A DNA stretch of 15,000 nucleotides from Actinidia chinensis (GCA_009663005.1 VIGQ01001795.1:10001-25000), one strand, 5' to 3'; shown: positions 1-9,824, counted from the stretch's first letter. The notes: generated by a model from the sequence alone, not told the origin. Numbers and translations: made by a program.

Positions 1-3000
1 CTTTCTTATTCCCCCCGCCTTTTGTACTCCACAATTTTTCTTTATAAATTTCGTTTGGTGCTGATTATAATAAGATCCATATTAAATTTTCCAACATACT
101 CTACCACGATATAATGCCATCAACTAGTGAATTTTTAGTAGAGCCATCAAGGAAAAATTGCACTTCAGTTAGTAATCCAGTCATATGCAGGCCCAAAAAT
201 GGCAGATTTTCTTGAAACAATGCGAAGACATTACCAAATACCATTTTCCATTTTGTCTTTAGCAGTCCACTTTGTGGTTTCCTTAAAACTCTTTTTTGCT
301 TGGTATGATTTACTTAAATATTCTTTGGGTCGTTACTCTCATTTCACGTTTCTGAGCCATGAGGTACTGTTTAGTCATTATTTCATCTTGTTTTAACGTG
401 CTCTTGGACTGATAAACATTGTAGCAGTCTCTGCATTTATGCTGCTAAATGGACCCTCGTCGTTGGATTGGGTAGATCGCATGTATACCTCATCTGGTAT
501 TAAAGACTCAATTCCGGCTCGGATCAAAGTTTTCTGTACACTCCCAGGTAGATTCGTTTAACGGAATATACTATGATCCACCGGAGAGGTATTTTTTTTC
601 CTGTTAGTGTTGATTGTGTAGTGCAAGATTTTGGATTTTTGGACTTTATAATGCTGGGAAAAGAGGGCTTTACAAAAAAAACGAGAAACAAGCATTTGCA
701 GCATGCCAGTCATTCCCAAGCAATTATTTGCGTATCTTTTTGTAATACTTTCGGATCTTTCCATCCTATACATGTTATATAAGTTGTAATAACAGTGTCA
801 TTTCATCTATATTTTCTTACACACCAAAAGAAAGTTTTCTTCTTTGGCACCTATGTTATGTATCACCAGTTCATTCCAACAAAATAGATGATATACAAGA
901 TGTGATCCATTTTTTGTTAAAATTCATGTATCCTTTAATGAGCATTTTGACGGGTCCAACCCCTTTAAATACACCCCACACCCAACACACATACTTGGTA
1001 CATGTGATATTGGTGAAATTAATCTACCTAGTCTTTCTAATGTTCTCCTTTCCCATCCTCTTCAAGCCGCTTTTCAATCTTGGAACCTGTACAGGTGAGG
1101 GGAAAAAGAAATATAAATTGCTTCTTGGGGTAGGGTGGCCTACACTTCTATTTCATTATGTGTTTTCGCTTTCTCCTTATCTTTTCTCAGGGAAAAAAAC
1201 AAAGTGATGCGGTCAAGTGATATTGAACCCCACTAGAAGATGATAAATTGATTACTAAGGTTAGTGATAATAACTAAAAGAAATCTTTCAGAATTATTTT
1301 GATTTATTTTCTTTTTTCTTTTTAAGGATTTTTCTGTGACTTTGGCTCTGGAATTTAAGCTCTCATTGGCTATAAATTTACATTGGAAAGAGTTTACGAG
1401 GTTTAGTTTTTTCTAAGCTATAAATGGCCTGTAAATTGTTACTGTGCTATAACGATTTGGCCCTCATACATGGATAAAATCAATTTAAAAACTGATAATT
1501 CTTGGGCTTTCTTTTCTTTTTCTTCCTCTCATTCTCCCGCCCCTCTTAATCTCTTGTTTGCATTGGATTGCTCTCTTCGCTTCCCTCTCTGTCCTCTCTC
1601 TCTCTTCTCTCTCTCTCTCTCTCTCTGCTCTCATTTCTTCCTCTTATTATCTCCTCTTTCACATATCTCTTTATTTATCTCATTGTGGTTCTGTTTTACT
1701 CCTCAAAATTCTTGAATCCTCACTTTCTTCTTCTTTATGTTCTAGCTCATTATTCTTCTTTAATATTTTCTCTTTTTGGCTCTCGGTTTTCCATCTCTAT
1801 CTAATCTAACTCAAACCGCTTATTTTTCCCCTTGCATGTTCAAATGTATCCTCATTATGACCATGCTACATCAGACGGGTTCAGTATTTTCTTTCCCTGT
1901 AATAACTATCCTCTTTTTTTCTTTGAATCTGTTAACACCGTGGATGGAGGGATGGGGAAGGGGTTAAACCCCTTCAACCTGCTGTCCTACTATTTTCTTC
2001 TCGTCTTACTCTTTCAAGCAACAGCGTGTTAGGGTTCATTGTGTGGCTTGCTTCTACTTTTCATCCATATGCTTTTTTTATCTAACGTGAACATGCCTAA
2101 AACTAGTGCCCATCTTATAATCTAGTGCTAGCCATCAAATGTTGAGTCACTTGATATTTATTATTTTTATCGTCTAGTTGAAATTATTACATGTGGAGAT
2201 AACAGTCTTTTGGACTTTTCCATTTCATAAAGATTTCTTTTTTCCCCTCTTTCAATCTTGTGTCAACTCTGACTTGATCTTCCCCCTTTGCTGCAACAAA
2301 GCAGCAGGGCCACATTTTAAAGGGGATGTCACTTTTTAGACATGTTGTAGACCACCATGACGAGACAGTTTATTCATATGCCCACTTTTATTTTATTCTC
2401 TAGAGTAGAACTTTTCAAGCATGCTGGTGGCATGTGTGTCCCGAAAGGGACATTTTGCTGGCATAATGGGCTATACTTTGATCGTGAAAAATCTCTAGAG
2501 TTATGTATATACGGAAAGCAAACTATTCGTGTTCAATTGAAGCCCTTACCCCTAGTTCACAAAAAATTGTTGGGGGAGACTATTTGGAGAATTAAAGACA
2601 ACCGTACAAATCCATCATTCATAAGTGATCGTAAAAGAGCCGACACCATTTATAGTCAACAGACAACTTTACGACAGCCATCATTCACAGTGATTGGCAA
2701 AGAAGACAACAAAACCGTATTATACTTGTCTTTACCAGAAGGGCCTTCAATGATGATCTTTTGTTTTGCTATATTTTTCTTCTTATCTTCTAGTTTCAGC
2801 TCTTATCCTTGGAAAATCTCTTCCCACTTCTTTACAGGTATGACTCTATGGCTAAATTTGTTAGAAGTTTTTCTGATTGCTGATTGTGTACAATTCTCAA
2901 TTGTTATCGTGGGCTGTTTTACTTTGGAGGTTGGACATTCTCGCTTTATCTGTTTGATCTTTGGGACCATATCAGATGGCTTCCCACCAACCTTTTTTGT

Positions 3001-3684
3001 TATGGGGAAAGCCTATGTTACATAGACTCTTCTGAAATGTTTATATCGGATCTCTACACACGGATAAAGGTCGAGGATATGTGTTTTGACATTTTAGAGT
3101 GGACATTACCTATGAATCATATGTAGTTACTTTTAGAGTTTTATAGTACAATTAGGTATAATACATGAAATGCTCTGTCCACCTTGAAAACAGTACTTTG
3201 ATGAAATGAAAATGAGAAATATGTCGTGAATATGAATATTTTTTCCTTTCCCCTTGTCCTTGGCATAATAATTAGATGAATTTCTGACACATTTAACACG
3301 GCCGCACCCCACATCCGTACCCAAGTTCATGTAACATTGGGGGAGTCTGACATATGTTCTCAATCTTACACTGTCCGGTCGTATTTTTTTTGGAAAATTG
3401 CCTTGTTCATCCATGTGGTTTCGCATATGTGCCCCTTTGTATAAACACACTTCTTGGCTCGCAGGATTGCCTGTCAAGTTGACAGCCGGCATGCTTCTGA
3501 CAGAATTACTATGCAAAAAGTAGTTTTGGTCTACCATTGTTTACTGTGTGCGTTGGACTTATTTCTATTTTTTTACCTTAATGGTAAGGGTGTTATACCT
3601 CCTGGTTTATTCTATCAATGGTTGGTCTGTATTTTTAATATCTCACAAATGAAAGGGTTATAAAATGATAAATTGTTGGTGCAG
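1..3684. other. Non-coding stretch, inferred upstream intron of the starch branching enzyme gene
   Basis: No exon of any family I recognise was found here on either strand. I looked for the starch branching enzyme blocks that should precede the exon at 3685, such as the conserved segment around NEFGHPEW and the segment just before FMTSEHQ, and did not see them. The DNA is AT-rich with many short T-runs. It contains the pyrimidine-rich tract near 1500-1810 and a 222-codon open stretch at 2357-3025 that I cannot assign. It also contains a short segment at about 3290-3345 that looks like a dispersed plant repeat. Calling it intron is an inference from the intact exon and its 3' splice acceptor. 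Confidence 0.5.
1500..1810. repeat. Pyrimidine-rich tract with (TC)n microsatellite
   Basis: The plus strand is dominated by C and T for about 300 bases. A pure TC run lies at about 1606-1626, with interrupted CTCT and TTCTT runs on both sides. The overlapping Ser/Leu/Phe-rich open frames here follow from the composition and are not genes. Tracts of this kind are common in plant introns and 5' regions. No neighbouring promoter or transcription start can be shown. Confidence 0.85.
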
Positions 3685-3840
3685 TTCATGACTTCAGAAC
3701 ACCAATATATATCACGGAAGGATGAAGGAAATAAGATGATAACCTTCGAAAGAGGGAACTTGGTTTTCGTTTTTAATTTTCATTGGAATAACAGCTATTC
3801 AGACTACCGAATCGGCTGCTTAAAGCAAGGAAAATATAAG
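3685..3840 (+). CDS. SBE2: Starch branching enzyme class II (1,4-alpha-glucan branching enzyme), one internal exon near the C-terminus
   Basis: This 52-codon exon is uninterrupted. It begins [15 protein letters not shown], passes through LVFVFNFHW, then SYSDYRIGC, and ends GKYK. These blocks are diagnostic of plastidial plant branching enzymes of class II (family A), which cut alpha-1,4 chains and rejoin them as alpha-1,6 branches in amylopectin. Class I enzymes differ here, with FNFHP and a KVGCDLPGKY-type segment. The exon encodes part of the C-terminal all-beta domain that follows the GH13 catalytic barrel, so no catalytic residue is expected. The acceptor is TTGTTGGTGCAG and the donor GTAAGC; both boundaries fall between codons. 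The next expected exon (VALDSDDPLFGG region) is not in the window, so the downstream intron exceeds 11 kb. The upstream exon is also absent within 3.68 kb. The lack of stops favours a live gene, but an isolated exon relic cannot be excluded. Confidence 0.85.
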
Positions 3841-4350
3841 GTAAGCTCTCAATGTTTTTTCCCAGGTGTATGAAGTTTACATGAAAGCCATCTTTAAAAT
3901 TTCTTTTTACATATTTTATTACATTTTTACATGATTTGTAATTTTGAAATTTCACCAAAGCAGTGACATAATAAATGTCATCTTTAATAACCGGCGTTGC
4001 TCTTTCTTGGATCCTTATCTGCTTATTGTTAGTCGGTAGTAACAAAGATGATGTTGCTGCCGCATCCAGGGGCTCTGTCTTCTCAGCTTCACCATAGCCT
4101 CCGTGCCGCATTTAGCTAAGTTGATTTAAGGAATTACATGATTAAACTTGAGGAAAAATATGTCATCCTACATCCGGATGATGTCTAATTGGTGCGGCTA
4201 GTTAGCAAACTAAAATCTCGAGCATCTAATAAGGATTAACTAGTTCGCTACGAGTTTACCGCTATACAGTTCTAAAACATTTTAATTGGTAAAAAAATAT
4301 CTTTAACAAACGGGCAAGGCTAAGTTCTAAATTCAAGCAAAAATTATATG

Positions 4351-4486
4351 GCTAAGATTACTGTGACCTAGTTAGTTCATACTCGCTGATAAGCAGAGCA
4401 CAAATATCGCTAGTTTTACTAAGATTGCCGTGACCTAGCTATTGTCATACTAGCTGAAAAGCATAGCTCAAATATCTCTAGTTTTA
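4351..4486. repeat. Two-copy imperfect tandem duplication, unit about 67 bp
   Basis: The unit starting at 4351 (GCTAAGATTACTGTGACCTA) is repeated from 4418 (ACTAAGATTGCCGTGACCTA). Both copies continue through a TCATACT..GCTGA.AAGCA segment and end in CAAATATC.CTAGTTTTA. The copies differ by scattered substitutions and a small length difference, so the duplication is not very recent. No coding potential is seen. Confidence 0.85.
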
Positions 4487-4713
4487 TTTTATGTACAGTT
4501 TGCTATCACGTATATAGTTTAGGATGAAATGATCAATTTATCTTCAATTCTGATGGCTCATAATAGCTCACATCTTTTGTCTTAAAAGGCTGTGCTGCTT
4601 ACATCACGATTAAGCAGCTTTGAAGATGCTTGACTTGGTATGATAAGTTCTATCTAAGGAAACGATGTACCCAAATTTTTTTGTTTTTTAACGAAAAAAA
4701 TGCTAATTTCTTT

Positions 4714-4832
4714 TGTTAGAAGTGGTTAGTCTCACATCACTTACTTAAGCCACCCAAGCTTAGCATATATAATCTAGAGATTACTGTACCTATTGCCAAT
4801 TGGTTTTAGGTTGGACTCGATCCTCTTTAACA
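4714..4832. mobile_element. Solo LTR of a small (TRIM-like) LTR retrotransposon
   Basis: This 119-bp segment begins TGTTAGAAGTGG and ends CTCTTTAACA, giving the TG...CA ends of an LTR. The bases just before it (4709-4713) and just after it (4833-4837) are both TCTTT, a perfect 5-bp target duplication. It contains GTCTCACATCAC followed by a TATA-like stretch (CATATATAATC), an arrangement seen in short LTRs of plant terminal-repeat retrotransposons in miniature. No internal region remains, as expected after LTR-LTR recombination. Orientation is not certain. The TRIM assignment rests on size and motif style, not on a database match. Confidence 0.75.
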
Positions 4833-5889
4833 TCTTTTATAAATACCTGAAATACTATGGGATAAATGAGAACTTCTGAACTTTGAAGGAGCCGTGGCCC
4901 CCACTCCCCACCCGCCATCTATGTCTGCCACCAGTCTAAGGGATGGCAAGTACATTATAGGAGGCATGGAAAGGATTTCGTGACTGGTTTTACCAAGGGA
5001 GCCAAATTCCCTCCAGTCGACTCTTACAGGCAGTAAAACATGCTCTGAATGACAACTTGCTCTTTTAGTACTTCAGATATCCCTGATTAACTTTTGGTTA
5101 ATGCTCTCTTGTTGGAGTAGATAATTCTTTTTTTGTAGTTGAATATATATCAGTACCATGAGCTTATCTATACACATACAACTATAAAAGAATGAACGAA
5201 ATAATAACTGGTTCTCTTGGTTTTTCAAAGTTAAAAGAGGGTCGATTTTAGAGCTTACAAGAAAAGTACCTTGTTATTTTAGCACTACATTACAAATTAC
5301 TGTTACCACTTGGTATTCAATTACTCAAGATGGTATAATTATCTTCTGTTACTTGTAGAAAATTAACGGGGGAAAAATACTGGAAAGTTTATGAGTTGTC
5401 TCGACAAAATAGGCAACCTTGGACTCACCTTTGATAGAAATTAGAATCATGAAGATATAAACGGTAAGTCTATAACTCATTGTACCACTATGAGCAATTT
5501 GAGAATAGAAAACAGAGAAAGAAAATAACCAATTGAGAGACTAGAGTTTTTCTAAGAAAACAACCTCCATCTGAAAGAAAAAGTATCTGCTACAATGAAT
5601 TAATTAATGCAGGTAATTCATTGAGTTTATGTATTGTGAACTGGCTATCTGATATCATCCCAGTGGCCATTTGAAAATTCTTCTCGGCAAGTCATTTGTG
5701 TTTATTGTAACCAGCCTTTGTTTGAATCAATTTGATTTGTGGAGGGATAAAGGAAGATACGGAAGATAATGAAGTGCAGAAGCTAAATTATTCTCGTGGT
5801 TTCCCCTTTGGTAAAATCCCCTCTACAAACCAATGAATCCCGAACACAACCTAAAAGGACATGAAGTGTTGCTAGATCCTGCATCTATT

Positions 5890-5897
5890 AGCAGCAC
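5890..5897. repeat. 8-bp target-site duplication, left copy (AGCAGCAC)
   Basis: It is identical to 14881-14888 and directly abuts the hAT left terminus. An 8-bp duplication is the hallmark of hAT insertion. Removing the element and one copy restores a continuous host sequence, CTATTAGCAGCACTGTGAC. Confidence 0.93.
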
Positions 5898-5918
5898 CAA
5901 TGTTTGAAACCCGGACCG
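5898..5918 (+). repeat. hAT left terminal inverted repeat
   Basis: It starts CAATGTTTGAAACCCGG and continues ACCG. It pairs with the complement of 14853-14880, allowing one extra T and a few extra bases in the right copy. It is followed to about 6003 by repeated GGTTCAACCG, GTCAACCG and TTGAACCG subterminal motifs. Confidence 0.9.
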
Positions 5919-6098
5919 TTGAGGAACCGTAAAAATGACCGGGTCACGGGTTACTGGTTCAACCGCCAGGTCAACCGTTATTGAACCGCTATTGAACCGT
6001 GACGCATAAATTATTTATATAGATAATAAATAAAAAAAATAATGCAAAAAATTTATTAAAAAAAAATTACCTAAAGTCACGTAGTAAGGAAACATTGA

Positions 6099-6129
6099 TT
6101 CAAACTTCAAGGTCACCCTGAAGTTTGAA
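6099..6129. other. Perfect 11-bp inverted repeat (hairpin)
   Basis: TTCAAACTTCA (6099-6109) and TGAAGTTTGAA (6119-6129) are exact complements around a 9-base spacer that itself contains GGT and ACC. It lies in the hAT 3' region just inside the AT-rich left subterminal segment. Its role is unknown; it could be a 3'-end or transposase-related structure or simply a remnant. Confidence 0.85.
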
Positions 6130-6180
6130 AGCTAAAACAGTTTCCGACAGATTGGTTTGTGACTGTCGAACATGTATGAG

Positions 6181-6291
6181 GAGGTGCTCTTGGGGGCCCC
6201 AAGAACCTTACCAAGAGAAGGTGGTATCAGTACTTCTGTTTAGAACAGAACGGTACAAGTACTTGGTAAGTTCATTCCGTGTGAGCACCTC
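6181..6291. other. Nested multi-arm inverted repeat, about 111 bp
   Basis: Three pairs of exact or near-exact arms are nested in order. GAGGTGCTC (6181-6189) pairs with GAGCACCTC (6283-6291). CTTACCAAG (about 6207-6215) pairs with CTTGGTAAG (about 6262-6270). GTACTTCTGTT pairs with AACAGAACGGTAC, with a short loop. A side hairpin CTTGGGG-G-CCCCAAG lies on the left arm. A transcript in either direction could fold into one long imperfect stem. It could be a microRNA-like precursor, a small foldback element or a hAT end structure, and the sequence alone does not decide. Confidence 0.65.
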
Positions 6292-7108
6292 TTCTCTTCT
6301 TTTATTACACTCTTTTGGATTGGATCTTCTGCCCCCATTCCCTGCTCTATATATTTCCCCCTCTAGGACTGCCACATTTCTAATGAAAATAAACCCTCAA
6401 TCAAACGCACCCAATTACTATCTTCATCTGGTTTCAGCATGGCAATTTAGCCCATAAGAAACCGGTCACCCAATAGGCAACGAATGCAACAACTGTGCAT
6501 AGCAACAACCAGGAACTACGTGTTGAGCATTGAAGAAATAATTATAATCTCAGCATGGCCCACGATCTGCAGTTATACATCAGATGAAATCGATATCTAA
6601 CAGAGTGAAATTATAACCAGCAAGATTCTCAAGTAAACATTAAGGAATATTAAGAAACGTGTGAGGTAAGAACATTTTAAAAAGGTTTGCTACGACAGCA
6701 ATCCAAAAGGACAAACTGGCATAATATTATCACATAGGCAAACACTAGATTGGCAAATAACATAGCAGAAACATAATGAAATAATCCTCATTCTCATCTC
6801 ATTGTTTCCATTGCCATTATACCATTCTTGAGCATTTGGATTCATCACTTATATTTGTCTTACCAAAACATTTCAAGTCGATATCATTTCCGACCTCTAA
6901 AATCACATAAGCATCGCCAATCATCTAAAATAGTGATAAAAAAATCGTTTAGATCTCACAATGGATGATAGAAAAGTAATTGGTGTATTAATGAAATATT
7001 TTTCCTAACCTTGTGCGATTACAGTGTCTCTTTCTGGTTGAGTCGAAACAATCTTCCATTTAGCATTTGCTTCAATCATTCTAATCAAGAAGTGGAGGAT
7101 CTTTTCTT
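6292..7108. other. Non-coding hAT interior downstream of the transposase
   Basis: No conserved domain was recognised on either strand. It contains a TATA-like CTATATATTT near 6347-6357 and AT-rich sequence. Just past the presumed transposase stop, at about 7012-7110 on the minus strand, a frame stays open after a one-base shift (EEKILHFLIR...). It could be the original C-terminal tail, but it does not match the acidic tail usual in the family. Confidence 0.45.
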
Positions 7109-9426
7109 CTAACCCATCCAAAATTCAGTTTTGTCAATGCTTTCAATGTCAACTAGATCATAGTTTGTTCTCATTTTGGACAAATGCCTATACAATTTAT
7201 TATTTGAAGTAAGGACTAAAAAGCTTAAAAAAACATTAGCAAATTTATTATCAAGTATAAAAAACAAAAATTGGTTTACCATTTTGCATTCTTAAAATTG
7301 AGTGACGAAAAATACAAGGGCATTCAGTCTTTGGATGCTCTAAATCGATTCTATTCTTTTGTATGTATACGTTCAAAGACATTCCAATTTCTTTCAATCC
7401 AGAAGATGCTACGGTGTGCTAAGAATTCGAATGCCAACTTCTGTAAGTTGGAGCACTGATGCCAAACAACTCCACCATTCATCTTATACCCAAGGAATAA
7501 CAAAAGAGACAAAAAAAAACTTTATAAATTAGATCTACTATTACCTAAATGAGATATAACAAAAATAAAATAAAATAAACAATCATACCAGGTTGTTGTG
7601 GTTTGCATGTAGTTTTAAAGCAAGTTCTCTTCCAAAGTTTTCTAGCCAATCCCGATTACAATCTTGATTCATCCAAGAGTTTCGTCTTACTACATGAGTT
7701 TGGTTGTCAACTAAATCAAGAAAACTTGACATAACCTCTGCCTTTCTACAAAATGATGCTTGATTCATATTCATATTGAATAGCTGGATTAACCAATAAA
7801 CAGCACAAACATGGATATTTTTACGGTAGCTAACAAACTGGTATCCCAACGTTGCCTTTCACGATCTATCTGTATAAGGCTTATACAATCGCATTTGTTC
7901 AACAAATTTACTTTTCTGATCATGTACGTGCCCTATAAATGCCCACCTCATAAACATATCCCATAGACGGTTTTACATCCCCATCAACATACGCAAACAA
8001 AACACATGAGTGCCTAACAATCTTATCACTAATCAAACAATCATTCCAAAAACTTGTTATCTAAAAGGTTGGCAATAATTTCTGCTTTCTTCTCATTGCA
8101 TACTTGAGATTCCACAAAAATCTTATTGTCACCAAAGCCTTCAAGTCATGCATATGTTATGAGTACTATGTAATGCAATGAAAGTAGTGCAAAAACGAGT
8201 TGCTCCTGGACGCACAATTTCGTCCAACCCTTCCTTTTCCTCAACAAGCTATCAACCATGGACGATTTAAAACATTACCTTGTACACCTTGATGCTCTAA
8301 TGGCAAGATCATGAACTAGTATGTCATCTTCGAATTTCACCAATATTAAGTTCAGAAAAGTGCCTGAACAGGAAGCCAATTGATAGTCTTGTAAGTTTCA
8401 TTGAATTAATCTTCCTTGCACAGCAACATAATTTGCTCCATTATCCGTCACAAGTAAACAACATTACTTACTCCAACCCACTCAATGATTTCTTCAGACA
8501 ACTTAAAAAGAAGTTTGTAGCATCGTTAATAGCATCAGGACATCAACGGATTTAACAAATGTATTCCTCGAGGACAATAGACAAGAAAATAAATAAAGCT
8601 CTTGTCTTCGATCACTCACCCATCACCCATAATAGGACATCCAGTATCGGCCAAGTTGTTCTTAAAGTTGCAATAAACAATTTCAAATCTTTCTTTGAGT
8701 CTCACAACAAAGGGAATCCGAAATTGATGGTAATGGGAACCTTATTACCCGCACCATGGAAATTGCAGCACAAATATAGGTTGAAAGGAGATGGAATAAC
8801 AGCATTCAACGGAATGCAAGCATCATAAAAAAAAATTGCCGCAAGCATATGAACCTTGTGGGCAACTTGTTGCCTTGCAAGGGCAATTTGATGGTTGGTT
8901 GGGAGCCCCCACGGTGGTTCTTGGAGAAATAATAATGACCTATATGTAGGTGACTTGTCCTTTCCTTTTTGTGTCATTGCTGCTTTACTTTTTGTTTTCA
9001 CTATCCCGCCTTCATTGATTGAAATGCCCCTATTATTTGAAAATTTTTCATCGACTCATCATCATCATCATCAATTCCCAATATCACCCTCTCAAATGTA
9101 TTACCTGGACCATAGGGTATAGATGCTCTAGGTTTTTTCACTTGGCCTGTTCTTCTCACGAATTGCTTCAAACATCTTTCCATTCGAAAATCTAACATCC
9201 GCTGGAACTTCTTACAATGCCCAATCTTTACCAGACTTTACTGCACGATGTTGTCATTCTGTTAATCCCTCCACTTTGATAGTTTTTGCACAATATAAAC
9301 ATGGTAAAGTCTTCTTCCCAGCATGAGCTCGGCCCCTCAATAACATGTTCTCACGGCTGGGATTCGGTTTTTTCCCCTTGGGGATGGAGTAGAAATTGAA
9401 TTTGAATTTTGTCTAGATGAATCCAT
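7109..9426 (-). pseudogene. hAT-family transposase pseudogene (BED finger, DUF659, hAT C-terminal dimerisation domain)
   Basis: It would cut and paste the surrounding hAT element. Family blocks are readable in the right order on the minus strand but in shifting frames. The start is MDSSRQNSNS at 9426. A BED-type zinc finger remnant KKTLPCLYCAK lies near 9290-9310. FYDACIPLNAV lies near 8798-8833. The DUF659 block ADTGCPIMGDG (about 8620-8652) keeps the first catalytic Asp at 8622-8624, but the following Trp is a stop. TDNGANYVAVQGR (about 8407-8448) keeps the second Asp at 8443-8445. LVHDLAIRAS, RPGATRF (8192-8212) and KPSMGYVYE follow. The C-terminal blocks are DEWW, NLQKLAFEFLAH, ERNWNVFERIHTK and YDLVDIESIDKTEFW. 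A likely intron (GTATG...ATAAG) lies at 7483-7588. The Ser/Gly-Cys before ERNW is altered. Many stops and indels make it inactive. Confidence 0.9.
7483..7588 (-). other. Probable intron in the hAT transposase pseudogene
   Basis: On the minus strand the frame ending ...LHANHNNL is followed by GTATGATTG, then a T-rich stretch, then ATAAG. Coding resumes with GATGAATGGTGG, which reads DEWW, a conserved position in hAT transposases. The length (106 bp), T-richness and boundaries fit a plant intron. No transcript evidence is available. Confidence 0.6.
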
Positions 9427-9824
9427 TTCAAACCACCTATACACTCAAAAATATTTATTAATAAAATAAATGAACACATATTTGTATGTCACTTAACCAG
9501 TTTTGACACATTAGTAATGAAGGAACAAAAAACCATAAAAGAGAGAAGCAGAAACTCGTAGAATTGAACCTCTTGATGAGGTCGAGGCCAGTTGAGGACT
9601 TCATCTTTTGTTCTCAAAGTTTTCTTTTCTGGGACTGTTTTCCTTTTTGCAGATTCTGGTTAAAATTTTGGTTGCTTCCTATTTTTTTTTGCCCATTTCT
9701 TCAAAGTCTAGACAGAATCATGATTTATGATGGGTCATTATTTAAGATTTAGTTTTTTAAGAACAAAAAATTTTGGCAATTTTCATCCCCAGACTCAAAG
9801 GGAAAAGTGGTTACACCCACTGTC
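9427..9824. other. hAT 5' side upstream of the transposase, up to the copia gag
   Basis: No coding domain was recognised. This should be the promoter/5' UTR region of the hAT transposase (minus strand), joined somewhere to the left end of the copia element. I could not find a TG...CA LTR, a target duplication or any similarity to the LTR at 14200-14520, so the junction cannot be placed more precisely than about 9700-9825. Confidence 0.5.

Larger units (their letters stand above)
3841..5889. other. Non-coding stretch, inferred intron between the exon and the hAT insertion
   Basis: It begins with the donor GTAAGC directly after the starch branching enzyme exon. No further coding exon was found. 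It carries the tandem duplication at 4351-4486 and the solo LTR at 4714-4832. A block at about 4880-5040 has higher GC and is unexplained. The rest is AT-rich sequence in which I see nothing specific. Confidence 0.55.

Noticed and set aside
1470..1809. Several overlapping open frames rich in Ser, Leu and Phe
   Set aside because: They lie in a pyrimidine-rich microsatellite tract. The composition alone produces long open frames in all three phases, and no domain is visible.
3133..3537. 134-codon minus-strand open frame
   Set aside because: No recognisable domain. It crosses the repeat-like segment at 3285-3350 and has no supporting splice or promoter signal.
3773..4111. 112-codon minus-strand open frame
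   Set aside because: It overlaps the starch branching enzyme exon in antisense and shows no family similarity.
4734..4770. Possible plant snRNA promoter (upstream element plus TATA)
   Set aside because: The motif lies inside a segment bounded by TG...CA ends and a 5-bp target duplication, and no snRNA-like sequence follows. A solo LTR explains it better.
4714..4832. Possible Cassandra-type LTR carrying a 5S rRNA promoter
   Set aside because: No 5S rRNA internal control region can be read in the 119 bp.
6181..6291. A definite microRNA gene
   Set aside because: The foldback is suggestive, but no mature microRNA sequence is recognised and the arms have many mismatches. It is reported only as an inverted repeat.
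6125..6457. 110-codon plus-strand open frame
   Set aside because: It runs through the hairpin cluster, on the strand opposite the transposase, and shows no domain or conserved motif.
8895..9122. Plus-strand open frame with a His run (HHHHH)
   Set aside because: It is the antisense shadow of the transposase pseudogene; the His codons mirror an Asp-rich stretch (DDDDD) on the minus strand.
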